From NCBI RefSeq assembly GCF_900100395.1, contig NZ_FNFB01000037.1:1-64000 (forward strand): 64,000 nucleotides of DNA, in the 5' to 3' direction. This document shows, piece after piece, positions 34,199-41,268 of this stretch. The translations under genes and the position numbers were made by a program. Within the stretch, counting starts at the first letter, position 1. Each line of letters opens with the position of its first letter. The notes beneath the pieces were generated by a model, which saw only the letters and a program-made list of their open reading frames with translations, was not told the origin of the DNA and did not search any database. The stretch comes from Nonomuraea maritima (GTDB lineage: Bacteria > Actinomycetota > Actinomycetes > Streptosporangiales > Streptosporangiaceae).

Positions 34199-34204
34199 AT
34201 CCTA
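34199..34204 (-). promoter_or_regulatory. -10 box TAGGAT of nhaA
   Basis: Read on the minus strand TAGGAT overlaps the TAG stop of the upstream GAP-family gene and lies 25 bases before the nhaA ATG, leaving room for its ribosome-binding site. Confidence 0.45.
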
Positions 34205-34891
34205 GGTGGGCTGCGAGAAGAGGTACGTCACCGCGTCACGGATGAGCAGGATGCCGACGATCGCCACCGCCCAGCTCGCGGCCGAGGCGGAGTGCTTGCT
34301 GAGCCAGCGGCGCAGCCGTTCCAGCCTGGGCTCCAGCCGCTCGCCGGCCGCCGCGCGCAGCCCGATGATCACCAGGATGGGCAGGATCATGACCAGTGTG
34401 TACGCCGCCAGCGCGGGCAGCCACTGCGCCGCCACCAGCCCGGACGTGGTCATCAGACCGATCGCCGCGAGATAGGGCACCATCGTCGCGACCTCCAGCA
34501 CGGCGGCGGTCAGCCCGAGCATCACCATCGTCGCGGGGCCGCCCACCCGCGGCTGGAGCTTCAGCTCGGGCTTGCCGCGCTTGGCCCGCCACTTCGGGTC
34601 GAGCCGGTAGCTCAGCACGATCAGCGCCACCCCGGCGACGAGCTGCGCGACGTACGCGGGCCGGCTCTGCAGCACCTCGCCGAAGGCGTCCATCACCACG
34701 CCGACCCCGAGCATGAGCGCCACGCCCACGAGGAAGTAGAACGCCGACACGGTGGCCAGGTAGACCGTCAGCCGCCAGGTGCGCGGGCGGTCCAGGGCGA
34801 GCACCAGGTAGAGGGGGATGATGAGGGTGCCGAAGCTCGTACTGTCGACCAGGGCGAGAGCGGCCAGACCGAGCAGCAGTCCGATCGTCAT
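34202..34891 (-). CDS. GAP-family membrane protein
   Basis: A 229-residue protein with six hydrophobic segments, matching the GAP (Sap/Gap) family. Mycobacterial members are linked to glycopeptidolipid export, but most members are uncharacterised. The start MTIGLLLGLAALALVDSTSFGT at 34891 is typical for the family. A GAAGGAGG sequence lies about 40 bases upstream, rather far. A TACGCT box at 34947-34952 on the minus strand could be the -10. It precedes nhaA on the same strand. Confidence 0.8.
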   Translation of the reverse strand: MTIGLLLGLAALALVDSTSFGTLIIPLYLVLALDRPRTWRLTVYLATVSAFYFLVGVALMLGVGVVMDAFGEVLQSRPAYVAQLVAGVALIVLSYRLDPKWRAKRGKPELKLQPRVGGPATMVMLGLTAAVLEVATMVPYLAAIGLMTTSGLVAAQWLPALAAYTLVMILPILVIIGLRAAAGERLEPRLERLRRWLSKHSASAASWAVAIVGILLIRDAVTYLFSQPT

Positions 34892-34974
34892 GGGGCAATC
34901 CTGCTGAACGTGGGCGTCGCCGCGCCTCCTTCGGCGGGCGGAGTGCAGCGTACACCTTCTGCACCAGCGGTGGC

Positions 34975-35469
34975 CTACGTCTCCAGGGTGCGCAGGTAGG
35001 AGGCGGCTTCGGGGAGCTGGTCCTCGGTGAAGACGCGGATGCCGTGGCTCTCCAGCAACGCCGTCGTGACGCCCTGCCCGGGGGCGCGGCGTCCGGTGAA
35101 CGTGCCGTCGTACACCGACAGCGCGCCGCACGAGGGGCTGCCCTCCTTCAGCACCGCCACGCGGACGCCGTGCGCCCGCGCCGCGGCGAGCGCCGCGCGC
35201 GCCCCGGAGAGGAAGGCGTCGGTCACGTCGGACCCGTCACTCGCCAGCACCCGGGCCTTTCCTGCGAGCACGGACGCGCCGCCCGCGCCGCCCTCGATCT
35301 CGGCCGCGGGCCGGGGGACCGGCAGGCCGCCGGACACCTCCGGACAGAAAGGCACGACCCGCCCCTCCCGCCGCCACCCCGCGAGCACGGCGTCGGAGCT
35401 GGTCTTCGCGCGCCCGTCGTAGCGCACCTTGCGGCCCAGCAGGCAGGCGCTGACGAGGATGCTCTGCAC
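34975..35469 (-). CDS. DUF523 protein
   Basis: A 164-residue protein of the DUF523 family. It has the N-terminal SACLLGRKVRYDG, the PFCPEVSGGLPVPRP segment and KEGSPSCGA with conserved cysteines that could bind metal. Function unknown. The GTG at 35469 is supported by a TAGGAT -10 box exactly seven bases upstream, so the mRNA is probably leaderless. It is divergent from the next gene. Confidence 0.88.
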   Translation of the reverse strand: MQSILVSACLLGRKVRYDGRAKTSSDAVLAGWRREGRVVPFCPEVSGGLPVPRPAAEIEGGAGGASVLAGKARVLASDGSDVTDAFLSGARAALAAARAHGVRVAVLKEGSPSCGALSVYDGTFTGRRAPGQGVTTALLESHGIRVFTEDQLPEAASYLRTLET

Positions 35470-35476
35470 GTTCTCG

Positions 35477-35482
35477 ATCCTA
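35477..35482 (-). promoter_or_regulatory. -10 box TAGGAT of the DUF523 gene (leaderless)
   Basis: On the minus strand TAGGAT is followed by 7 bases and the GTG at 35469. Confidence 0.5.
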
Positions 35483-35528
35483 CGGGCGGTCTGACCGGGA
35501 CGGAATCGAGGGCGACCATGCCGGGCGG

Positions 35529-35534
35529 TAGCCT
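35529..35534 (+). promoter_or_regulatory. -10 box TAGCCT of the 35543 gene (leaderless)
   Basis: TAGCCT is followed by 8 bases and the ATG at 35543. It and the DUF523 promoter are packed back to back in a 73-bp intergenic space. Confidence 0.45.
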
Positions 35535-35542
35535 TGGCCGCG

Positions 35543-35905
35543 ATGAACACCGTCGTCTCCACGATCGTCATCGTCGTCGCTGTAGTGCTGACGCTGATGA
35601 GTCTGATCACCGCCATCCGCGACCGGCCGATGGGCATGGTGCTGCTGGTCGGCTTCGCCGTGCTCGAAGTGGCCGTCCTGGTCCAGGCCGGGTTCGTGAT
35701 CGCGGCCGTGGCGGGCGGCGGCGGGCCCGACGACAAGGTCACGCTGTTCGGCTACGTCGGCGGACAGGTGCTGATCCCGCCCGCCGGGGTGTTCCTCGCG
35801 CTGGCAGAGCGCAGCCGGTGGGGCACGGCGATCCTCACCGTGGCCGGGTTCGCGATCGCGGTGATGAACGCCCGTCTGCTGCAGATCTGGCAGGGCATGG
35901 CGTGA
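35543..35905 (+). CDS. Four-TM small membrane protein
   Basis: A 120-residue hydrophobic protein with four membrane segments (starting VVSTIVIVVAVVLTLMSLI). No family recognised with confidence. The ATG at 35543 is supported by a TAGCCT box eight bases upstream. Its stop overlaps the GTG of the next gene (GTGA), so both are made together and may form a complex. Confidence 0.75.
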   Translation: MNTVVSTIVIVVAVVLTLMSLITAIRDRPMGMVLLVGFAVLEVAVLVQAGFVIAAVAGGGGPDDKVTLFGYVGGQVLIPPAGVFLALAERSRWGTAILTVAGFAIAVMNARLLQIWQGMA

Positions 35906-36279
35906 CCACCACCATCGGCGCCGGGCCCGGGCGCGCGCTGCTCGCCGTCTACGGGCTGTTCTCGCTGGCGGCGGGGGCGCGCGCGGGCGTGCAGATCGCC
36001 CTGCGGTTCGGTGAGGCGCCGCTCGCGTACTCGCTGTCGGCGTTCGCCGCGGTCGTCTACATCGTGCTCACGGTCGCGCTCTGGCGGGGCGCGCGCCGCC
36101 TCGCGCTCGTCGCGCTCGGCATCGAGCTGGCGGGTGTGCTGGTCGTCGGCACGCTCAGCGTCCTCGATCCGGCCGCGTTCCCCGACGCGACCGTCTGGTC
36201 GGCGTACGGCCAGGGCTACCTGTTCATTCCGCTCGTGCTGCCGCTCGTGGGCCTGTACTGGTTGCTGCGCAGGCGTTAA
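35902..36279 (+). CDS. Four-TM small membrane protein, partner of preceding gene
   Basis: A 125-residue protein with four membrane segments and a basic end (YWLLRRR). GTG at 35902 overlaps the upstream stop, so translation is coupled. I do not recognise a defined family. Similar size and topology to its neighbour suggest a two-component membrane protein, which is inference. Confidence 0.75.
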   Translation: MTTTIGAGPGRALLAVYGLFSLAAGARAGVQIALRFGEAPLAYSLSAFAAVVYIVLTVALWRGARRLALVALGIELAGVLVVGTLSVLDPAAFPDATVWSAYGQGYLFIPLVLPLVGLYWLLRRR

Positions 36280-36310
36280 CGCGCGCCGCGCACGGGCAGA
36301 CGCCCACCCC

Positions 36311-36910
36311 ATGAGCATCATCGAACACGCAGAAGACGTGCGGGTCCCCGTCAGGGTGGCCTACGACCAGTGGACGCAGTTCGAGAGCTTCCCCGAGTTC
36401 ATGGAAGGCGTCGAGTCCGTCAAGCAGCTCGGCGACACGCGTACCGCGTGGGTGGCGGAGATCGCCGGGGTGCGGCGGGAGTTCGAGGCCGAGATCACCG
36501 AGCAGCATCCGGACGAGCGCGTCGCCTGGCGCAGCCTCGACAGCCCCCGGCAGTCGGGTCTGGTGACCTTCCACCGGATCGACGACGACACGACCAGGGT
36601 CACGCTCCAGATGGAGTACGACCCCGAGGGCTTCGCCGAGACCGCGGCCGACTGGCTGCAGCTGGTCCGCATGCGCGTCGTCGGTGACGTGAAGCGGGTC
36701 AAGCAGTTCGTCGAGTCGCGCGGCCGGCGCGGCGACGTGCCAGGGCCGCATCACAAGGGCTCGACGTACGACGGAGGGGGAACCGTCCCGCCGGGCACGG
36801 TCGGCGGCGATCTGCCGCAGGGTGGCACGCTGCCTCCTCCGGGGCCGGGCCTGCCTCCAGAGGGGCCGCTGCCTCCCATGCCTCCGCAGGGGCCGCGCCC
36901 CATCGTGTGA
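36311..36910 (+). CDS. SRPBCC (polyketide cyclase/START-like) protein
   Basis: A 199-residue protein. Residues about 1-145 form the helix-grip SRPBCC fold, recognised by the start SIIEHAEDVRVPVRVAYDQWTQ-like pattern and FESFPEFMEGVESV. The family of this type is often called cyclase/dehydrase. The last 50 residues are a low-complexity Pro/Gly tail (LPPPGPGLPPEGPLPPMPP). Ligand unknown. ATG at 36311; no strong ribosome-binding site. It lies 31 bases after the membrane-protein pair. Confidence 0.82.
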   Translation: MSIIEHAEDVRVPVRVAYDQWTQFESFPEFMEGVESVKQLGDTRTAWVAEIAGVRREFEAEITEQHPDERVAWRSLDSPRQSGLVTFHRIDDDTTRVTLQMEYDPEGFAETAADWLQLVRMRVVGDVKRVKQFVESRGRRGDVPGPHHKGSTYDGGGTVPPGTVGGDLPQGGTLPPPGPGLPPEGPLPPMPPQGPRPIV

Positions 36911-36936
36911 CCGTCCGCTGAGGAGATCCCCGGTTG

Positions 36937-37026
36937 CCTTGACCGAGGGTTTTCCTTGTCCAGGAATAAATCTTCCGCTGCCTCCCGTTAGGCTGATGAT
37001 TCATCCCATGATTAGATAAGTAGAGG
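36937..37026 (+). promoter_or_regulatory. AT-rich promoter region of the CynX/NimT-type gene
   Basis: This stretch is markedly AT-rich for the window. It has a TTGACC -35-like box (36939-36944), AATAAAT near 36965, and the imperfect dyad TGATTCATCCCATGATTAG near 36997. A regulator-binding site is likely. AGAGG before the ATG at 37033 serves as ribosome-binding site. Confidence 0.45.
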
Positions 37027-37032
37027 TTTGCA

Positions 37033-38247
37033 ATGAGCGCGCTCGCCCACGAACCGCGAGGCGGGTCAAGGTCCCTGGGCTGGCTGGTGATGCTGGGCAT
37101 CGTCCTGGCGGCGCTCAACCTGCGTACCGCCGTCACCAGCGTAGGACCGCTCCTCGGCGAGATCGCGCGTACGCTCGGCATGTCCAGCGTGGGCACCGGG
37201 CTGCTGACCACGCTGCCGGTGCTGTCCTTCGCCGGGGTGGGGGCGATCACCCCGACGTTGTCGCGGCGCGTCGGCGAGCACCGGCTGCTGCTGCTCGCCC
37301 TCGTCACGCTCGGCGCGGGCCTGCTGGTACGGGTGCTGGTCGACTCGGCCCCGGTGTTCCTGGTGAGCAGCGCGGTCGCGCTGTCCGGCGGAGCCGTCGG
37401 CAACGTGCTCATCCCGACGCTGATCAAGCGTCACTTCCCGTCCCGTACCGGGTTCATGACCACCGTCTACACCACGGCCCTCGCGGTCGGCACCATGCTC
37501 GCCGCCGCGGCCACCGTGCCGATCGAGCAGGTGTCGGGCGACTGGCACGTCGCTCTCGGGGTGTGGGCGGCCCTGGCCGTCGTCTCCGCCATTCCGTGGC
37601 TTGCGCTGCTGCGCAGTGAGCCGGAGCGGGACACCGGCCGCCGGGACGAGGGCATCCGCGCCCTCCTGGGCAGCCGCCTGGCCTGGACGATCGCCGTCTA
37701 CTTCGGCACCCAGTCGATGGTCGCGTACATCATGTTCGGCTGGCTCGCCACCATGCTCAGGGACGCCGGGTACGAGTCCGGCGAGGCCGGGCTCATCGTC
37801 GGCATCTTCACCGCGCTGAACATCCCCGTGTCGATGGTCGTGCCCGCGATCGGAACCCGTTTCCGCGACCAGCGGCCGGTCGTGGTGGCGCTCGTCTTCT
37901 TCTACGTCCTCGGGTTCACCGGGCTGTGGGCCGGGCCCGCCTCGCTGGCGCTGCTGTGGGTGTCGTTCGTGGCCGTCGGCATGGGGTCGTTCCCGCTCGC
38001 GCTGATGATGCTCGCCGCGCGCACGCGCACTCCGGAGAAGACCGCCGCGCTGTCGGCGTTCGGGCAGAGCGTCGGCTACCTCATCGCCGGAGCCGGCCCC
38101 CTGCTGGTCGGTGTGCTGCACGACGCCACCGGCGGGTGGTCGCTGCCGTACGCGATGATGTTCGTCGTGGTGGCCGTGCAGCTTGTCACCGGCCTGTACG
38201 CCGGCCGCGAACGCTACCTGGAGGACGAGCGGCGACCCGGCCGCTGA
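37033..38247 (+). CDS. CynX/NimT-family MFS transporter
   Basis: A 404-residue protein with about twelve membrane segments. The early segment NLRTAVTSVGPLLGEI and the mid-protein GNVLIPTLIKRHFP are characteristic of the cyanate/nitroimidazole (CynX/NimT) branch of MFS transporters. Substrate unknown; many members move small organic anions or drugs out of the cell. It is followed 12 bases later by an alanyl-tRNA editing gene, so the two may be cotranscribed. Confidence 0.88.
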   Translation: MSALAHEPRGGSRSLGWLVMLGIVLAALNLRTAVTSVGPLLGEIARTLGMSSVGTGLLTTLPVLSFAGVGAITPTLSRRVGEHRLLLLALVTLGAGLLVRVLVDSAPVFLVSSAVALSGGAVGNVLIPTLIKRHFPSRTGFMTTVYTTALAVGTMLAAAATVPIEQVSGDWHVALGVWAALAVVSAIPWLALLRSEPERDTGRRDEGIRALLGSRLAWTIAVYFGTQSMVAYIMFGWLATMLRDAGYESGEAGLIVGIFTALNIPVSMVVPAIGTRFRDQRPVVVALVFFYVLGFTGLWAGPASLALLWVSFVAVGMGSFPLALMMLAARTRTPEKTAALSAFGQSVGYLIAGAGPLLVGVLHDATGGWSLPYAMMFVVVAVQLVTGLYAGRERYLEDERRPGR

Positions 38248-38259
38248 GAGAATCCTCCG

Positions 38260-39087
38260 GTGAACTCCACTCTCGTCACCTTTCCCGGCGGCCGTACCAG
38301 TGGCCGCTCGCAGATCGTCGGGGCCGTGCCGGTGGGGGGCCGGCACGGCCTCGTCGTCGCCGAGACGCCCTTCCACCCCCTCGACCACACCTGGCCCGAC
38401 CAGCCGGGCGACCTCGGCACCATCGGCGGGCTTCCGGTGACGGCCTGCGTGACAGGGGCGCGCTCGGCCGAGGGGGAGGTCTTCGTCGGCGCCGACATCC
38501 CGGTGCGGCGCGGCGCCGAGGGGTGGCAGTGGCTCGTCGTCCACGTCACCGAACGGCCGCTGCCCGTCGGCGCGGAGGTCGAGCTGGAGGTCGACGCCGG
38601 CTTCCGCGCCGGGCTGTCCGCCGGTCACACCGCCTGCCACCTCGCCGCGCTCGCGCTCAACGCGGCCCTGGCCGGCCGCTGGCGCAAGGAGGTGCGCGCC
38701 GACGCGCTCGGGCACCCCGACTTCGACCAGGCCGCGATCACGTCCTCGCACATCAGCCCGTACGGCAGCGTCGACGTCTACCGGCTCGGCAAGTCGCTGC
38801 GCAAGAAGGGGTTCGATGCCGAGGGCCTCGACCCGGCGGAGGTCGCCCAGGCCGTGAACGAGCGGCTGGCCGGGTGGGTGGCCGCCGACGCGCCGGTGCG
38901 GGTCGACGTGCCGGGGCCCGAGCTGACCGCACGCCGTACGTGGCACTGCTCGCTGCCCCAGGGCGAGGCGTCCATCCCGTGCGGCGGCACCCACGTGCGG
39001 CGGACGGGGGAACTCGGCCGGGTGGAGGTCGCCCTGACCCTCGAGGACGCGGCCCTCACCATGCGCACCACCTGTGCGCATGGATAG
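38260..39087 (+). CDS. Alanyl-tRNA editing domain protein (AlaX-like)
   Basis: A 275-residue free-standing homologue of the AlaRS editing domain, expected to hydrolyse Ser-tRNA(Ala) or Gly-tRNA(Ala). The zinc motifs are visible: HTACH (HxxxH) near residue 125 and CGGTHV near 240. GTG at 38260. The gene ends 68 bases before a tRNA-Ala(GGC) gene, the likely substrate of the enzyme; whether the link is functional or chance is open. It follows the CynX/NimT-type gene closely. Confidence 0.88.
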   Translation: MNSTLVTFPGGRTSGRSQIVGAVPVGGRHGLVVAETPFHPLDHTWPDQPGDLGTIGGLPVTACVTGARSAEGEVFVGADIPVRRGAEGWQWLVVHVTERPLPVGAEVELEVDAGFRAGLSAGHTACHLAALALNAALAGRWRKEVRADALGHPDFDQAAITSSHISPYGSVDVYRLGKSLRKKGFDAEGLDPAEVAQAVNERLAGWVAADAPVRVDVPGPELTARRTWHCSLPQGEASIPCGGTHVRRTGELGRVEVALTLEDAALTMRTTCAHG

Positions 39088-39111
39088 CCGTACGGGTCCG
39101 GTTGGTCCGGC

Positions 39112-39141
39112 GTGACACGGGCACGCCGGAACTCCTATACA
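39112..39141 (+). promoter_or_regulatory. Promoter of tRNA-Ala copy 2
   Basis: GTGACA (39112-39117) and TATACA (39136-39141) are separated by 18 bases. Transcription would start about eight bases before the tRNA. Confidence 0.6.
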
Positions 39142-39155
39142 CTTGTTGATCGCAA

Positions 39156-39228
39156 GGGGCTATGGCGCAGTTGGTAGCGCGCCTCCATGGCATGGAGGAG
39201 GTCTGGGGTTCGAATCCCCATAGCTCCA
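39156..39228 (+). tRNA. tRNA-Ala (anticodon GGC), copy 2
   Basis: Identical over all 73 bases to the copies at 30652 and 63634. Flanking sequences differ from those of the other copies, so the copies are not part of a recent larger duplication. It lies 68 bases after the AlaX-like gene. Confidence 0.97.
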
Positions 39229-39248
39229 CTCTTGCTCTCCCTGACACC

Positions 39249-39674
39249 TCACCCCTCCTGGTGGGGTGTTTCCTTTTCGGGCGTCGCGCCGGCGAGCACC
39301 TCCAGGTAGTGCGGGTTGCGCATGATGCCGAGCACGTTGCCGAACGGGTCCACCACCGACGCGGTGACGAAGCCCTCCCCGTCGCCCTGGTGCGTGATCG
39401 GCTGGTACTCCTCGGCGCCCATGGCGAGGAGCCGTTCGAAGACGGCCTCCAGGTCGTCCACGTGCCAGTGCATGATCGCGCCACCGCGGCCGGAGCCCTC
39501 GGGGGCGTAGCGGCTGTCGATCAGGCCGAACTCGTGCCCGTAGTCGCCGAGCCGGAACTCGACGTAGCCGGGCACCTGGTAGTAGGGCTCGACGCCGAGG
39601 AACTCGGTGTACCAGGCCTTGGCGGCCTCCAGGTCGGTGGCCCAGAAGTTGAGAGTCGCGAATCCGCGCAGCAT
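39249..39674 (-). CDS. VOC-family (glyoxalase-like) protein
   Basis: A 141-residue vicinal-oxygen-chelate protein built of two beta-alpha-beta-beta-beta repeats (start FATLNFWATDLEAAKAWYTE; second half from IMHWHVDDLEAVFERL, ending VDPFGNVLGI). It could be a dioxygenase, glyoxalase or resistance protein. Substrate unknown. ATG at 39674 has AAGAAGGGA upstream. It is divergent from a WYL regulator with a perfect operator between them, so it is the probable target. Its 3' end overlaps the terminator of the convergent tRNA. Confidence 0.9.
   Translation of the reverse strand: MLRGFATLNFWATDLEAAKAWYTEFLGVEPYYQVPGYVEFRLGDYGHEFGLIDSRYAPEGSGRGGAIMHWHVDDLEAVFERLLAMGAEEYQPITHQGDGEGFVTASVVDPFGNVLGIMRNPHYLEVLAGATPEKETPHQEG
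39250..39272. terminator. Hairpin terminator between tRNA-Ala copy 2 and the VOC gene
   Basis: CACCCC and GGGGTG form a stem followed by TTTCCTTTT on the + strand. It should end the tRNA transcript, although it lies within the last codons of the convergent VOC gene. Confidence 0.6.
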
Positions 39675-39722
39675 GCCGGTCGTCCCTTCTTTCGGTGATG
39701 TCGTCTCGATTGTCGCGAGGTG

Positions 39723-39745
39723 AAGTGCTCAACGACTGAGCACTT
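39723..39745. promoter_or_regulatory. Operator AAGTGCTCA-N5-TGAGCACTT
   Basis: A perfect inverted repeat with 9-bp arms and a 5-bp spacer, between the divergent VOC and WYL-regulator genes. This is a strong candidate binding site of the WYL regulator. Confidence 0.75.
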
Positions 39746-39766
39746 TCGCGGAGGAGAATCGCGGGT

Positions 39767-40711
39767 GTGAGAGCCGATCGACTGGTGGCCGCCCTGCTCG
39801 TCCTGCAGGCGCGTGGGCAGGTGACCGCGGCCCAGCTGGCCAGGGAGCTGGAGGTGTCGGTGGCCACCGCGCGGCGTGACCTGGAAGCGCTCTCGGCCGC
39901 CGGCGTGCCCGTCTACGCGCAGCCCGGTCGGGGTGGCGGGTGGCGGCTGCTGGGAGGGGCGCGTACCGACCTGAGCGGCCTCACCGCGCACGAGGCCCAG
40001 GCGCTGTTCCTGCTCGTCGGCCCGGCCGCGCCCGCGGCCCCCGCGGTCAGGTCCGCGCTGCGCAAGCTGCTGCGGGCGCTGCCCCCGACGTTCCGGGCCG
40101 ACGCCGAGGCCGCCGCGGGCGCGGTGGTCGTCGACCCCGCCCGCTGGGGCGAGCCGGAGCGGGAGCGGCCGGCGCCGGTCGAGGTGCTGCAGGACGCCGT
40201 CGTACGCCGCCGTACGCTGCGGATCGGGTACGAGGGCCGGCGCGGCGGGCCTGCCGAGCGGCTGGTCGACCCGTGGGGCCTGGTGGTCAAGGACGACGTC
40301 TGGTACCTGCTGGCGGGCACCGCGAACGGGCGGCGTACGTTCCGGGTGGACCGCATCGCTCGGATCGTGGTGACGGGGGAGACGTTCGAACGGCCGGCAG
40401 GCTTCGAGCCGGCCGAGGCGTGGGACGACGTCGTGGACGCGATGGAGCGGCGCCGCTCGGCCCTGTCCGCCACCGTGCTCATCGACCCGAGGTTCGTACC
40501 GATCCTGCGCGAGCACTTCGGCCGGCACTGCCAGGCCATGGGGACCGAAGCGGACGGGCGGGCGAGGGTTCGCGTCGCGGCGCCCGACGCGCTGACCGTC
40601 GCCGAGCAGCTCGCCGGGTGGGGAGGGCGCGTGGAGGTGGTGGAACCGGCGGAGGTCAGGGCCGAACTGGCCCGGATCGGCACCGAACTGGTCGAGCGCC
40701 ACCACACCTGA
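39767..40711 (+). CDS. HTH/WYL-domain transcriptional regulator
   Basis: A 314-residue YafY-type regulator: an N-terminal HTH_11 winged helix (QVTAAQLARELEVSVATARRDLE, split by the usual turn) and a WYL ligand-sensing domain with the name-giving motif in DDVWYLLAG near residue 180, plus a C-terminal WCX extension. GTG at 39767 with GGAGGAG upstream. It probably represses itself and the divergent VOC gene through the inverted repeat at 39723-39745. Confidence 0.92.
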   Translation: MRADRLVAALLVLQARGQVTAAQLARELEVSVATARRDLEALSAAGVPVYAQPGRGGGWRLLGGARTDLSGLTAHEAQALFLLVGPAAPAAPAVRSALRKLLRALPPTFRADAEAAAGAVVVDPARWGEPERERPAPVEVLQDAVVRRRTLRIGYEGRRGGPAERLVDPWGLVVKDDVWYLLAGTANGRRTFRVDRIARIVVTGETFERPAGFEPAEAWDDVVDAMERRRSALSATVLIDPRFVPILREHFGRHCQAMGTEADGRARVRVAAPDALTVAEQLAGWGGRVEVVEPAEVRAELARIGTELVERHHT

Positions 40712-40759
40712 CGTCGATCCCAATAGGGGACGGTCGCGCCGCTCGTCCTCGGACGTGGC

Positions 40760-40790
40760 GGAAGTTTTTGCAACGAAGGCGGGGGCTCGT
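40760..40790 (+). promoter_or_regulatory. Possible ECF-type promoter of the sigma gene
   Basis: GGAAGTTTTTGCAAC resembles the GGAA-type -35 of ECF sigma factors, with CTCGTG 16-17 bases further on as a possible -10. If used, it would overlap the predicted GTG start at 40789 and favour the next in-frame GTG at 40804. Autoregulation is inferred only from this resemblance. Confidence 0.3.
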
Positions 40791-41268
40791 GCGTCCCTGG
40801 GAGGTGGAATTCGAGGAGTTCGTCCGCGCCAGGAGTCATGCGCTGCTGCGCTACGGCCTGGTGTTGACCGGCAGCACCGATGACGCGGCCGATCTGGTTC
40901 AGGAGGCGCTGCTCAGGCTGAGCTCCTCGTGGCGGCGGGTGCGCAACAAGGACGACCCGGAAGGCTACGTGCGCACGATCATGGCTCGGCAGCATGTGAG
41001 CTGGTGGCGCAGGCGAAGACGCGAGCACCTGACCGCCGACGTCCACCCGCCGGTCCATGGGGACGAACCTGAACTCGGTGAGATCTGGCAGTGGCTGCGG
41101 GCCCTACCGGTCCGGCAACGAACGGTGCTGGTGCTGCGGTACTACGAGGATCTCGCCGACGGGGAGATCGCGGCGCGGCTCGGTATCTCACAGACGACCG
41201 TCCGCAGCCAGGCGTCGCGTGCGCTGGCCACCCTCCGCGTCCGCGCTGACGCACTCACAGGCAGGTGA
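40789..41268 (+). CDS. SigE-family ECF RNA polymerase sigma factor
   Basis: A 159-residue ECF sigma factor. Region 2 (about 10-75) has the DDAADLVQEALLRL helix. Region 4 (about 105-155) has PVRQRTVLVLRYYEDLADGE and the recognition helix SQTTVRSQASRAL. It matches the actinobacterial SigE-family type. The GTG at 40789 follows GGCGGGGGC; 40804 is an alternative. The stop overlaps the next start (GTGA), tying it to a membrane protein that is its likely anti-sigma or sensor. Confidence 0.92.
   Translation: MRPWEVEFEEFVRARSHALLRYGLVLTGSTDDAADLVQEALLRLSSSWRRVRNKDDPEGYVRTIMARQHVSWWRRRRREHLTADVHPPVHGDEPELGEIWQWLRALPVRQRTVLVLRYYEDLADGEIAARLGISQTTVRSQASRALATLRVRADALTGR

Noticed and set aside
39156..39228. 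tRNA copy as attachment site of an integrated element
   Set aside because: No integrase, excisionase or partial tRNA 3'-end repeat is present nearby; flanking genes look chromosomal.
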